This document shows positions 26,101-35,046 of a stretch of DNA of 64,000 nt, one piece after another (positions within the stretch are counted from its first letter, which is position 1; each line of letters opens with the position of its first letter). The translations under genes were made by a program, and so were the position numbers. The notes below the pieces were generated by a model. That model was not told the origin of the DNA, ran no database searches, and saw only the letters and a program-made list of their open reading frames with translations. The stretch is from Cupriavidus necator N-1 (GTDB taxonomy: Bacteria; Pseudomonadota; Gammaproteobacteria; Burkholderiales; Burkholderiaceae): positions 3,808,937 through 3,872,936 of the forward strand of contig NC_015726.1 of NCBI RefSeq assembly GCF_000219215.1. The letters are read 5' to 3'.

Positions 26101-26388
26101 CGGCAGGCGTGCCTGCTGCGCTTCCGGCCGATCATGATGACGACCTTTGCCGCGGTGATGGGCGCGTTGCCGCTGGCGCTCGGCTTAGGCGCCGGTGCCG
26201 AGCTGCGCCAGCCGCTGGGCCTGGCCGTGGTTGGCGGCCTGCTGTTCTCGCAGGTGATTACGCTGTTCATCACGCCGGTGATCTACCTCGCGCTGGACCG
26301 GTTCTCCGGGACGGGGCCGCTGCAGATCGATTCGGAGGGGAACAAGCTGCCGGAGAAGGCGCCGGGCGAGACGGTGCACCAGCACTGA
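23191..26388 (+). CDS. RND multidrug efflux permease (MdtB/MdtC-like)
   Basis: The 1065-residue proton-driven inner-membrane pump has the RND layout: TM1 (about 10-30), a large periplasmic porter loop, TM2-6 with the proton-relay Asp pair in VGLVVDDAIVMLEN, a second periplasmic loop and TM8-12. The N-terminus LSELCIRRPVMTVLL is closer to MdtB/MdtC than AcrB. Long His/Asp-bearing loop residues (about 495-520) are unusual insertions of the cytoplasmic linker. It is encoded 3 bases after the adaptor and ends at the terminator 26409-26438. Substrates are unknown. Confidence 0.92.
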   Translation: MTLSELCIRRPVMTVLLCLAVVVTGIVLYPTIPIAALPSFNSPVIQVTATLPGASPETMAASVATQLEKQFATIPGVSVISSSNTLGNSSITIEFNNDRDIDDAAVDVQAALFRAQRSLPIEMTVPPSYRKVNPADAPVLLLAINSPAMSLADLNAFGDNLISPTLATLPGVAQVQIFGQKRFAVRVRAHPDALAARGLTLDELATALNRANANTPVGTLDSARQTLTIQANRQLTSADAFRNIIVASQPNGALVRLSDVAEIEDSVETIKTGSWLNNERSIVLAVLRQPDANTVAVVDAIKAALPRLIAQMPGSVNVAVVNDRSNSIRESIHDVQFTLALTVALVVMVIFLFLRRAAATLIPTVSLPISLIGTVALMKAFGYSLDNVSLLAITLAVGLVVDDAIVMLENIVRHIEDGVAPLKAALVGSREMGFTILSISISLVAVFIPIFFMPGVIGLLFHEFAAVVSLAILVSALVSLTLIPMLCARFLSAENVPVDESHHAYGDHVPAQPAIAQKQTFGMRSTQWFENLFEFTLHRYARGLDWCLTHRRTVLAVAGLTFVLTAVLFVTIPKGFFPEEDIGQIRVNAEGPQDISFDAMAERLRDAAERMRANPAVKSIVVAIGGGPSPAINTGRMFVELKPRGEREVMPRVIESLRRDVAGVPGLAVYFAPVQNLQLGGRQSKSRYQYTLQSVKAGQLQDSSDKLMAKMRADPIFRDVTSDSQQSGLEAHLSIDRDKANALGVQMQDVRTALYSAFGERQVSTIYTPIDNYYVILQAADVDRTDESAFSKLYVRSKTGQMVPISAFATTERRVGPIAVNHQGQLPSVTVSFNLAPGAALGDASARIDRYRQEIAMPSSIFTSWGGDAAVFQSSQTTQIVLLVAAIAVIYTLLGVLYESYIHPLTILAGLPSAAVGALLTLFIFNVELSLIAVIGVLMLIGIVKKNAIMMIDFALAAQREQGMPPAKAIRQACLLRFRPIMMTTFAAVMGALPLALGLGAGAELRQPLGLAVVGGLLFSQVITLFITPVIYLALDRFSGTGPLQIDSEGNKLPEKAPGETVHQH

Positions 26389-26408
26389 GGCACCGGCAGG
26401 CAAGAGGT

Positions 26409-26438
26409 GGCCGCAGCTTTGCTGCGGCCTCTTTGCTT
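26409..26438 (+). terminator. Terminator after the first RND operon
   Basis: GGCCGCAGC-TTT-GCTGCGGCC followed by TCTTTGCTTTC, 20 bases past the permease stop. Confidence 0.8.
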
Positions 26439-26551
26439 TCGAGGCGCCGGCCAGGGTCGACGACGTGACCATCATCACCAACCCGGGCAACAAGCGGGAG
26501 CGCAGGCCGCCAACCCCGCCACGACAACGAGGTAAGGAAAGGAACCGCGTG

Positions 26552-27400
26552 ATGTCACTCCGTTTTCCTGTCGCAAACATGCGTGCCGGCATGCTGGCCG
26601 CCGCTGTCGCTGTGCTCGCCACCGGCTGCGCGGCCACCCGCCCCGCGCCCGAGGCGGTCAGCGCCGCCTTTGCCGGCAAATCTTACGTGCTGTTGGGCGA
26701 GGTCCACGATAACGCCGCCGCGCAGCAGCAACGCCTGGCCGCGCTGACGCGTGCCGTCGAGCATGGCTGGCGCCCGGCCATCGCCATGGAGCAGTTTGAC
26801 CGCGAGCGCCAGGCGGATATCGAGCGCGCCCGCCGCGAGCGCCCGCGCGATGCCGACTACCTGATCGCCCAGGCCGGCGGCGATGCCTGGCAATGGCCGC
26901 TGTACCGGCCGGTGGTGGCGCTGGCGTTGCAGTACGACCTGCCGCTGGTGGCGGCCAACCTGTCGCGCGCCGACGCCGGCAAGATCGTGCGCGGCGGACT
27001 GGACAGCCTGTTCCCGGCCGGCGAGCGCCAGCAACTGGGCCTGTCCGGTGCGCTGCCCGACGACCTCGTGGCGGCGCAGACGGCGGTGCTCGACCTGGGC
27101 CACTGCGGCAATTTCCCAAAGGCCATGCTGCCCGGGATGCTGGCGGCGCAGGCCGCGCGCGATGCGGTGATGGCGCAGACGCTGCGCCCCTACGCGCTGC
27201 GCGGCGCGGTGCTGATCGCCGGCAACGGCCACGTGCGGCGCGACATCGGCGTGCCGCGCTGGCTGGGGGTGGGCGTGGCGCAGGTGGTCAGCGTGGGGTA
27301 TGTGGAAAACCCGCCGGCCGACGGCGAGTTCGACATGGCCGTGGTGGTGCCGGCGGTGGCGCGCAAGGACCCATGCCTGCAGGCGAAGCCGGCGGGTTGA
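26552..27400 (+). CDS. ChaN family lipoprotein (putative haem-binding)
   Basis: From ATG 26552, which follows GGAAAGGA at good spacing, the product is 282 residues with a lipoprotein signal: hydrophobic core and lipobox LATGC (Cys about residue 26). The body matches the ChaN/DUF399 family: YVLLGEVHDN, AIAMEQFDRERQ, LGHCGNFPKAM and VLIAGNGHVRRDIGVP. Campylobacter ChaR/ChaN-type proteins bind haem; in Cupriavidus the role is unproven. It follows the RND operon after a terminator, so it is probably a separate transcript. A longer in-frame start at 26465 lacks the signal structure. Confidence 0.84.
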   Translation: MSLRFPVANMRAGMLAAAVAVLATGCAATRPAPEAVSAAFAGKSYVLLGEVHDNAAAQQQRLAALTRAVEHGWRPAIAMEQFDRERQADIERARRERPRDADYLIAQAGGDAWQWPLYRPVVALALQYDLPLVAANLSRADAGKIVRGGLDSLFPAGERQQLGLSGALPDDLVAAQTAVLDLGHCGNFPKAMLPGMLAAQAARDAVMAQTLRPYALRGAVLIAGNGHVRRDIGVPRWLGVGVAQVVSVGYVENPPADGEFDMAVVVPAVARKDPCLQAKPAG

Positions 27401-27726
27401 CGGGCCTGCGCCCGCGCTGCAATGCGCCATCCACGTAAACCCCGACCCATTCTCCCCCCAATTGACAGCCTTTTGACAGTTTCCGCCGCCTAGAATCCGC
27501 CCCATGACCGGTAATTCCGGTCTGACGTTCACCAAAAATCCAAGAACAGTCCCGGCCACGCCCCGCCGCGCCGGACAGGAGACAAGCACCGGCACTGCGC
27601 CTTTCGCACAGTCCCCCCGGGCTACCTTCCCGTCCTCGCAACGCAGTGGCAGCCGGAACGCCCGGGTCGGATCGCGGCTGCCAGCAGGCTGGCACGGCGC
27701 ATCCCCGGTACAACCAGGAGACCGCT
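27401..27726. other. Intergenic region before tctC with a doubled TTGACAG motif
   Basis: No gene is seen. TTGACAG occurs twice (27462-27468 and 27473-27479), 11 bases apart, followed at 27491 by TAGAAT. Spacings of 12 or 23 bases to TAGAAT do not make a good sigma70 promoter, so the repeats may be a regulator site. Confidence 0.35.
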
Positions 27727-28695
27727 ATGCGCCGTACCTATTCCCGCCTGGCCCATGCCGTGATGGCATCGGCCGCCGTTGCCGCCACCTTCGCCGCCGC
27801 GCCGGCCTTTGCGTTGGACAGCGTCAAGGTCATGATCGGCGCCAACCCGGGCGGCGGCTTTGACCAGACCGGCCGCTCGCTGGGCGCCGCGATGATTGCC
27901 GCGGGCACGGCCAAGACCGCCTCGTACGACAACAAGGGCGGCGCCGGTGGCACCATCGCGCTGACCCAGTTCGTCAATACCGACAAGGGCAATCCCAATG
28001 CGCTGATGGTGGTGGGCGCGGTGATGGTGGGCGCGATCGAGACCAACAAGCCGCCGGTCACGCTGAAGAACGCCACCCCGATCGCGCGCCTGTTCGCCGA
28101 CACCATGGTCATCACCGTGCCGGCCAGCTCGCCGATCAAGTCGGTCAAGGACCTGACCACGCAGCTCAAGGCCAACCCGGGCAGCGTCAGCTGGGGCGGC
28201 GGCTCCAAGGGTTCGATCGACCACATCCTGGCCGGCCTGATCGCCAAGGAAAGCGGCGTCGACCCGAAGAAGATCAACTACGTACCCTTCCAGGGCGGCG
28301 GCGAAGCCTCGGCCTCGATCATGGGCGGCCACGTGACGGTGGGCATTGCCGGCGTGTCGGAATTCCTGCCCTTCATCAAGAGCGGCAAGATGCGCGCGCT
28401 GGCGGTGACCTCCAAGGACCGCACCGCCGATATCCCGACGCTCAAGGAGCAAGGCGTGAACGTCGAGATCTACAACTGGCGCGGCGTGTACGGCGCGCCC
28501 GGCATCAGCGCCGAGCAGCGCAAGGCCATGATCGACGCCGTGGTCAAGGCCACCGAGAGCAAGTCCTGGAAGGACACGCTGCAGAAGAACGACTGGACCC
28601 CGTTCCTGCTGACCGGCGACGAGTTCGGCAAGTTCGTCGACAGCGAATCGGCCCGCCTGGGCGGCTCGCTGCGTGAACTGGGCGTGGCCAAGTAA
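27727..28695 (+). CDS. tctC: Tripartite tricarboxylate transporter substrate-binding protein
   Basis: TctC-type periplasmic receptors capture citrate or other carboxylates for the TctAB permease. The 322-residue product starts at ATG 27727 behind AGGAG and has a Sec signal peptide ending APAFA (about 27-30). Bug/TctC motifs are present: IGANPGGGFDQTGR near the N-terminus, NKGGAGG, and the VSWGGGSKGSID and YVPFQGGGEASAS ligand segments. The binding-site residues do not let me name the ligand. It heads tctC-tctB-tctA; two hairpins lie between tctC and tctB. Confidence 0.92.
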   Translation: MRRTYSRLAHAVMASAAVAATFAAAPAFALDSVKVMIGANPGGGFDQTGRSLGAAMIAAGTAKTASYDNKGGAGGTIALTQFVNTDKGNPNALMVVGAVMVGAIETNKPPVTLKNATPIARLFADTMVITVPASSPIKSVKDLTTQLKANPGSVSWGGGSKGSIDHILAGLIAKESGVDPKKINYVPFQGGGEASASIMGGHVTVGIAGVSEFLPFIKSGKMRALAVTSKDRTADIPTLKEQGVNVEIYNWRGVYGAPGISAEQRKAMIDAVVKATESKSWKDTLQKNDWTPFLLTGDEFGKFVDSESARLGGSLRELGVAK

Positions 28696-28748
28696 GAACC
28701 GCCCGCAGCACTGCTTCAACCCGCTTTACCTGTCGTGCCTGCCAACCC

Positions 28749-28837
28749 CGCCGGTGAACCCGGCGGCAGGAAAACGGCGCAGGGCCCGGTGTCCACCTGC
28801 GATACCAGACAAATAACCATACGTCGCCGGGCCCTGC
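28749..28837 (+). other. Two stem-loops between tctC and tctB
   Basis: A small hairpin (CCGCCG...CGGCGG, 28749-28767) is followed by a strong 11-bp inverted repeat (GCAGGGCCCGG at 28779-28789, CCGGGCCCTGC at 28827-28837) with a 37-base loop. No T run follows. Such elements often stabilise the upstream receptor mRNA or reduce read-through into the permease genes. Confidence 0.5.
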
Positions 28838-28910
28838 CGCCGCGCGGGCAGCACCTGACAGCGTCGCGGACGCCAGCGCCCCTGCTGGCGACAAAGGCCA
28901 AGGAGTCTCC

Positions 28911-29384
28911 ATGAAACCCTCGCACCTCACCATCGGCATTGCCGTGCTGGCGCTCTCGCTGTTCTTCTTCCTCGGGCTGTCCGGCATTTCCGGCGAAGAG
29001 GGTTATGCCGGCCTGTCGCCGCGCTTCATGCCCACGCTGGTGGCCGTCGGCCTGGCGGTGTGCGGCGCGCTGCTGACGTGGCAGGGCGTGCGCGGCGGTT
29101 TCCGCAACATGCCGGAAGAAGATGCCGAGTTGCCGGACGCGCCGCACAACTTCGGCGGCTTCCTGTGGGTGGCCACGGGCCTGGTGCTGAACATGGCGCT
29201 GATCGGCACGCTTGGCTTCGTGTTCGCTTCCACGCTCCTGATGGTGTGCGTGGCGCGCGGCTACGGCAGCCGCCGCATCGTGCGCGATGCGCTGATCGGC
29301 CTGTGCATCACGGTGCCGATGTGGGCGCTGTTTGAATTCCTGCTCGGCATCAACCTGCCGCTGCTGCCCATCGCTGGCTTCTGA
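28911..29384 (+). CDS. tctB: Tripartite tricarboxylate transporter small membrane subunit
   Basis: TctB is the small four-helix membrane subunit of the Tct carrier. The 157-residue product has hydrophobic segments at about 6-26, 40-57, 78-105 and 118-140 and a [10 protein letters not shown] stretch typical of the family. It starts at ATG 28911 behind AAGGAG, is 32 bases before tctA, and should form the membrane complex with it. Confidence 0.9.
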   Translation: MKPSHLTIGIAVLALSLFFFLGLSGISGEEGYAGLSPRFMPTLVAVGLAVCGALLTWQGVRGGFRNMPEEDAELPDAPHNFGGFLWVATGLVLNMALIGTLGFVFASTLLMVCVARGYGSRRIVRDALIGLCITVPMWALFEFLLGINLPLLPIAGF

Positions 29385-29416
29385 GCCCGCCCGCCCGACC
29401 AGCAAGGAGTCATCGA

Positions 29417-30931
<1,515 letters not shown>

Positions 30932-30958
30932 TGCGCGCGATCTTGCGGTAAGCTTTGC

Positions 30959-30996
30959 GAGGCCCGCACGCCAATGGTGTGCGGGCCTCTTGTCTT
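30959..30996 (+). terminator. Terminator after tctA
   Basis: GAGGCCCGCAC - 9 bases - GTGCGGGCCTC followed by TTGTCTTT, about 28 bases after the tctA stop. Confidence 0.8.
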
Positions 30997-31055
30997 TCGT
31001 CGTCCGTCTTCCAGAACAACAAGCCGCCGGCGCTCCCGCGCCAGGCCGCTGTCAC

Positions 31056-32114
31056 ATGCGTCTCTTCTCCAACCCTTGGCTATCCGCGCTGCCCACGCTG
31101 GCACTCGGGCTGGCCGCCGCCCTGCTCTGCACCGCGCTGCATACCCCGCTGCCGTGGATGATCGGCCCGTTGCTGTCCGTGGCCGCCGCGCGCATGGCCG
31201 GGGCCGACCTGCGGGCGCCGTCGCAGGCCCGCAATGCGGGCCAGTGGGTGATCGGCGCGTCGCTCGGGCTCTACTTCACGCCGGACGTGGTGGCGCGGCT
31301 GGTGGAGTACCTGCCCTACATCATTGCCGGCTCGCTGTTCGCGCTGGTGCTGGGCGCGGGCGGCGCCATCCTGCTGCGGCGGACCACCGGCGTGGCCTTC
31401 AAGACCGCGTTCTTCTCCACCGCCATCGGCGGCGCCTCGGAGATGGCCAACCTGGCCGAGCGCAACGGCGCGCGCATCGACCAGGTGGCGGCCGCGCATT
31501 CGCTGCGGGTGCTGATGGTGGTGGTGACCGTGCCGGCGATCTTCCAGTACGGCGGCATCCACGGGCTCGACCCCTATATCCCCGGCCCGCGCGTGGTCAG
31601 CGCGCCGGGGCTGCTGGCGCTGATCGCCATCACGCTGGGCGTGGCGCTGCTGGTGAAGCGGCTGAACATGCCCAACCCGTTCGTGATCGGCACGCTGCTG
31701 GCCGCGGCGGTGTTGACTGCATCCGGGATCGAACTGTCGGCCATCCCCACCTGGATGAGCCGTGCCGGCCAGTTGCTGATCGGGGTCTCGCTGGGGGTGC
31801 GCTTCTCGCGCGAGTTCCTGCATACCGCGCCGCGCTTCCTGTCGGGCGTGGCGCTCTACACGGTGCTGGCGCTGGTGGTATCGGCGCTGGTGGGCTGGGG
31901 GCTGTCGGCGCTGTCGGGCGCGCACCCGGCCACGGTGATCCTGGGCACCACGCCGGGCGGCATTGCCGAGATGTGCATCACCGCCAAGGTGCTGGAGGTG
32001 GGGGTGCCGCTGGTGACGGCGTTCCACGTGATCCGGATGGCCTTCGTGGTGCTGGCCACCGGCCCCCTGTATCATTGCCTCAAACATCGCGTCGCGCCGG
32101 AGGAGACAGAGTAG
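31056..32114 (+). CDS. AbrB-family membrane transporter
   Basis: The 352-residue protein has about 9-10 TM segments and two repeated AbrB-type halves (GQWVIGASLGLYFTPDVV and AGQLLIGVSLGVRFSREF), the mark of the COG3180 AbrB/'ammonia monooxygenase' membrane family. Relatives are putative permeases; a link to TctCBA is suggested only by location. ATG 31056 is chosen because an earlier in-frame GTG-type start at 30990 lies inside the tctA terminator. It is 50 bases before the thioesterase gene. Confidence 0.85.
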   Translation: MRLFSNPWLSALPTLALGLAAALLCTALHTPLPWMIGPLLSVAAARMAGADLRAPSQARNAGQWVIGASLGLYFTPDVVARLVEYLPYIIAGSLFALVLGAGGAILLRRTTGVAFKTAFFSTAIGGASEMANLAERNGARIDQVAAAHSLRVLMVVVTVPAIFQYGGIHGLDPYIPGPRVVSAPGLLALIAITLGVALLVKRLNMPNPFVIGTLLAAAVLTASGIELSAIPTWMSRAGQLLIGVSLGVRFSREFLHTAPRFLSGVALYTVLALVVSALVGWGLSALSGAHPATVILGTTPGGIAEMCITAKVLEVGVPLVTAFHVIRMAFVVLATGPLYHCLKHRVAPEETE

Positions 32115-32164
32115 CGGTCCGCCACAGGACGGCTACGGTGCGGCCAGCCAGAACCAGGAGCGCC

Positions 32165-32587
32165 ATGTCCGAAGCCGCACCGCAATTCAGCCTCACCGAG
32201 ATCGAAGCCACGCTGGAGTGCGTGCTGGCGCCATGGGTGCGCCAGCTCGGCCTGCGCGCCGAAGCCGTCGATGCCCGGGGCGTCACGTTGCGCCTGCCGT
32301 TCAGCGAGTCGTTCCGCCATGCGGGCGGCGTGGTCTGCGGCCAGGTGCTGATGTCCGCCGCCGATACCGCCATGATCGTCGCCGTGGCCAGCGCGCTGGG
32401 CGCCTTCCGCCCGATGACCACGGTCACGCTCACCACCAACTTCATGCGCCCGGTGATCGACGGCGACGTGCTGGTGCGCGCCAACGTGCTGCGCCTGGGC
32501 AAGACCGTGGTGTTCGGCGAGATCGAGCTGACCGGCACCGACGGCAAGCTGGCGGTGCAGGCCACCACCACCTACGCCCTGCTCTGA
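32165..32587 (+). CDS. PaaI-type hotdog-fold thioesterase
   Basis: The 140-residue protein has the 4HBT hotdog fold: LRLPFSESFRHAGGVVCGQVL followed by ADTAMIVAV forms the active-site loop and central helix, and TVTLTTNFMRPVIDGD the next strand pair. Relatives hydrolyse acyl-CoA thioesters (PaaI, YbgC classes). The catalytic Asp in SAADTAMI fits the PaaI subgroup. It sits in a same-strand run of AbrB, thioesterase and patatin genes, so a lipid or CoA-ester role is plausible but not shown. Confidence 0.85.
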   Translation: MSEAAPQFSLTEIEATLECVLAPWVRQLGLRAEAVDARGVTLRLPFSESFRHAGGVVCGQVLMSAADTAMIVAVASALGAFRPMTTVTLTTNFMRPVIDGDVLVRANVLRLGKTVVFGEIELTGTDGKLAVQATTTYALL

Positions 32588-32609
32588 TCCCCTCGCAACG
32601 TCAGCGTCC

Positions 32610-33506
32610 ATGACCTCCGGCCACGCCAATCCCTTCGACCAGATCGTCTTTGCCGGCGGCGGCAACCGCTGCTGGTGGCAGGCGGGCTGGTGGGACACGG
32701 TCGCGCCGGAACTGCAGCTGCGCCCGCGCGTGATCGCCGCGATCTCGGCCGGCGCGGCGACGGCGTGCATGGTCTATGCGCACGATTCGCACCAGACCAT
32801 GGACTACTACCGCGAGGTGCTGTCCAACAACCGCCGCAATGCCTACTGGGGCAACCTGCTGCGCAATGAGCGCGTGTTCCCACATTACGGCATCTACCGC
32901 ACCGCGCTGCTGACGATCTTCGCCGACGGGCGCCTCTCGCACCTGCAGCAGGCGCCGGAAATCCGCATCGGCGTGGCCCATATCCCGCGCTGGAGCGGCC
33001 CGCGCCTGGCGGTGGCAGCGGGGCTGCTGGCGTACAACATCGACAAGCATGTGCTCAAGACGCTGCACCCGCGGCTGGGGCGCAAGCTGGGCTTCCGCCC
33101 GGAGTTCGTGCGCGCGCAGGACTGCGCCTCGCCCGAGCAGCTGGCCGACCTGCTGCTGCAGTCGGCCTCCACGCCACCGTTCACGCCGGTGCTGCGCCGC
33201 GGCGGCCGCCCGGTGCTGGACGGCGGGCTGGTCGACAATGTGCCCGTGGACGCGCTCGATGCCACCCCGGGCAATGTGCTGGTGCTGGTGACACGGCTGT
33301 ATCCGCGCCCGCGCCGTTTCGTGCTTGAGCAAGGCGGCCAGCGCCGCCTGTACCTGCAGCCCTCGCAGCGCGTGCCGATCTCGAGCTGGGACTACACCCG
33401 GCCCGATGCCATGACGCACGCCTATGAGCTGGGCCGCCGCGACGGGGAAACTTTCCTGCGCGAGTGGCCGTCGATCCTGAATACCGAACTGCGGCCCGCT
33501 GCCTAG
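32610..33506 (+). CDS. Patatin-like phospholipase
   Basis: The 298-residue protein has the patatin core: glycine-rich oxyanion segment FAGGGNRCWWQAG (about 13-26), nucleophile elbow AAISAGAATA (about 43-52) and the Asp of the Ser-Asp dyad in LDGGLVDNVP. The elbow reads A-x-S-x-G instead of the common G-x-S-x-G. No signal peptide is visible, so the protein is likely cytoplasmic or exported by a dedicated system; bacterial patatins hydrolyse phospholipid acyl esters. It follows the thioesterase by 22 bases. Confidence 0.85.
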   Translation: MTSGHANPFDQIVFAGGGNRCWWQAGWWDTVAPELQLRPRVIAAISAGAATACMVYAHDSHQTMDYYREVLSNNRRNAYWGNLLRNERVFPHYGIYRTALLTIFADGRLSHLQQAPEIRIGVAHIPRWSGPRLAVAAGLLAYNIDKHVLKTLHPRLGRKLGFRPEFVRAQDCASPEQLADLLLQSASTPPFTPVLRRGGRPVLDGGLVDNVPVDALDATPGNVLVLVTRLYPRPRRFVLEQGGQRRLYLQPSQRVPISSWDYTRPDAMTHAYELGRRDGETFLREWPSILNTELRPAA

Positions 33507-33573
33507 TGTTTCGTTTGCTGGCGCTGGCCTGATTGTTGTCGATGCGGCCCGTGTGCCGCAACAGGAGGCATGG

Positions 33574-35043
33574 ATGACTAAGCGCCAGACAACCCCCGCC
33601 GGGGCCAAGGAACCGCGGCGCGCCCGCGAGGTCAGCGCGGCGCCGCCGGTGGAGCAGGTGCCGCGCGTGCGCAACGGCCGCACGCGGCGCAACGACAAGG
33701 TGCGCAAGGCAGACCTGGTGGTGATCGGCGGCGGCTCGGGCGGCGTGGCCTGCGCGCGGCGCGCCGCCGCGCACGGCGCACGCGTGATCCTGGTCGAGCG
33801 CGATGCCATCGGCGGCACCTGCGTCAACCGCGGCTGCGTGCCCAAGAAGATGCTGTCCTACGGCGCCGGCTGGTCGGCGATCCTGTCGGGCTGCCTGTCG
33901 CACACGGGCGGGCATGAGGACTGGCGCGACGCCATCGTCCGCGTCAACGCCGAAGTCGCGCGGCTGAACGCGGGCTACACCCAGCGCCTGCACGAATCCG
34001 GCGTGGAAATCCTGCGCGGCGATGCGCTGGTCACCGGCAAGGGCGAAGTGCGCGTCGGCGACGAGACCATCCACGCGCGCCGCATCCTGATTGCCACCGG
34101 CGCGCGCCCGCGCGCGCTCGAAGTCCCCGGCGGCGAACTGGCCGCCAGTTCCGACGACGTCTTCACCTGGCAGACCGTGCCGGGTTCGATCGCGGTCATC
34201 GGCGGCGGCTACATCGGCGTGGAGCAGGCCTCGATCCTGTCGCGCTACGGCGTCAAGGTAGACCTGATCGTTGCCGGCGACCGGCTGCTGCCCCACTTCG
34301 ACCACGACATCTCCCGGTCGCTGGCCGATGCACTGACCGCGCGCGGCGTGCGCCTGCACCTGAACGCCAGGGTGCACCTGCTGAGCCAGGCCAACGGCGC
34401 GGTGGAAGTCTGCTACCGCCCCACCGACCGCCCCGGCCAGACCGAGGCCGTGCGCGCGCAGGCCGCGCTGGCGGCGATCGGGCGCATTTCCAACGTGCAG
34501 GGCTTCGGGCTGGAGGCGGTTGGCGTGGACTTTGGCGACAAGGGCGGCATCCGCGTGGACCGCCAGTTCCGCAGCAACGTGCGCGGCATCTACGCGCTCG
34601 GCGACGCCATCGACGGCCTGCACCTGACACCGGTGGCCACCGCGCAGGGCCGCTGGCTGGCCGACCGCCTGTACGGCCGGCGCGGCGAACGCGCCGATTT
34701 CGACTTCGTGCCCACCGCGGTGTTCTGCGAGCCCGCCATCGGCGCCGTGGGCCTGACCGAGGCCCAGGCGATCGCAGCCGCCGGCAAGCCCGAACGCATC
34801 CGCACCGTGGTCAAGCGCTTTGTCTCGCTGGAAAACCGCTTTGGCGGCACGGCCCACCAGTCGATGTTCAAGCTGGTGCTGAATGCGCGCAGCGGGCGCG
34901 TGCTGGGTGCGCACCTGATGGACGACGCCGCGCCCGAGATCGTGCAGACGCTGGCCGTGGCGTTGCGGCTGGGCGTGCGCGAATCGCACCTGGAGACCAC
35001 GGTGCAGCTGCATCCGACGGTGGCAGAAGAGTTGTTTGGTTAG
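33574..35043 (+). CDS. gorA: Glutathione reductase-like FAD/NAD(P) disulfide oxidoreductase
   Basis: The 489-residue flavoprotein belongs to the class I pyridine nucleotide-disulfide oxidoreductases. It has the FAD site LVVIGGGSGGVACARRAA, the redox disulfide GGTCVNRGCVPKK, the NAD(P)H site IAVIGGGYIGVEQAS, the FAD motif GIYALGDAIDG and the catalytic HPT...E near the C-terminus (QLHPTVAEE). Glutathione reductase is the likeliest identity. It has a ~45-residue basic N-terminal extension rich in Arg/Lys. ATG 33574 lies 5 bases after AGGAGG. It is convergent with tctE. Confidence 0.85.
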   Translation: MTKRQTTPAGAKEPRRAREVSAAPPVEQVPRVRNGRTRRNDKVRKADLVVIGGGSGGVACARRAAAHGARVILVERDAIGGTCVNRGCVPKKMLSYGAGWSAILSGCLSHTGGHEDWRDAIVRVNAEVARLNAGYTQRLHESGVEILRGDALVTGKGEVRVGDETIHARRILIATGARPRALEVPGGELAASSDDVFTWQTVPGSIAVIGGGYIGVEQASILSRYGVKVDLIVAGDRLLPHFDHDISRSLADALTARGVRLHLNARVHLLSQANGAVEVCYRPTDRPGQTEAVRAQAALAAIGRISNVQGFGLEAVGVDFGDKGGIRVDRQFRSNVRGIYALGDAIDGLHLTPVATAQGRWLADRLYGRRGERADFDFVPTAVFCEPAIGAVGLTEAQAIAAAGKPERIRTVVKRFVSLENRFGGTAHQSMFKLVLNARSGRVLGAHLMDDAAPEIVQTLAVALRLGVRESHLETTVQLHPTVAEELFG

Positions 35044-35046
35044 GCG

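Noticed and set aside
30990..31055. Longer start for the AbrB-type permease
   Set aside because: Lies within the tctA terminator and has no membrane or family similarity.
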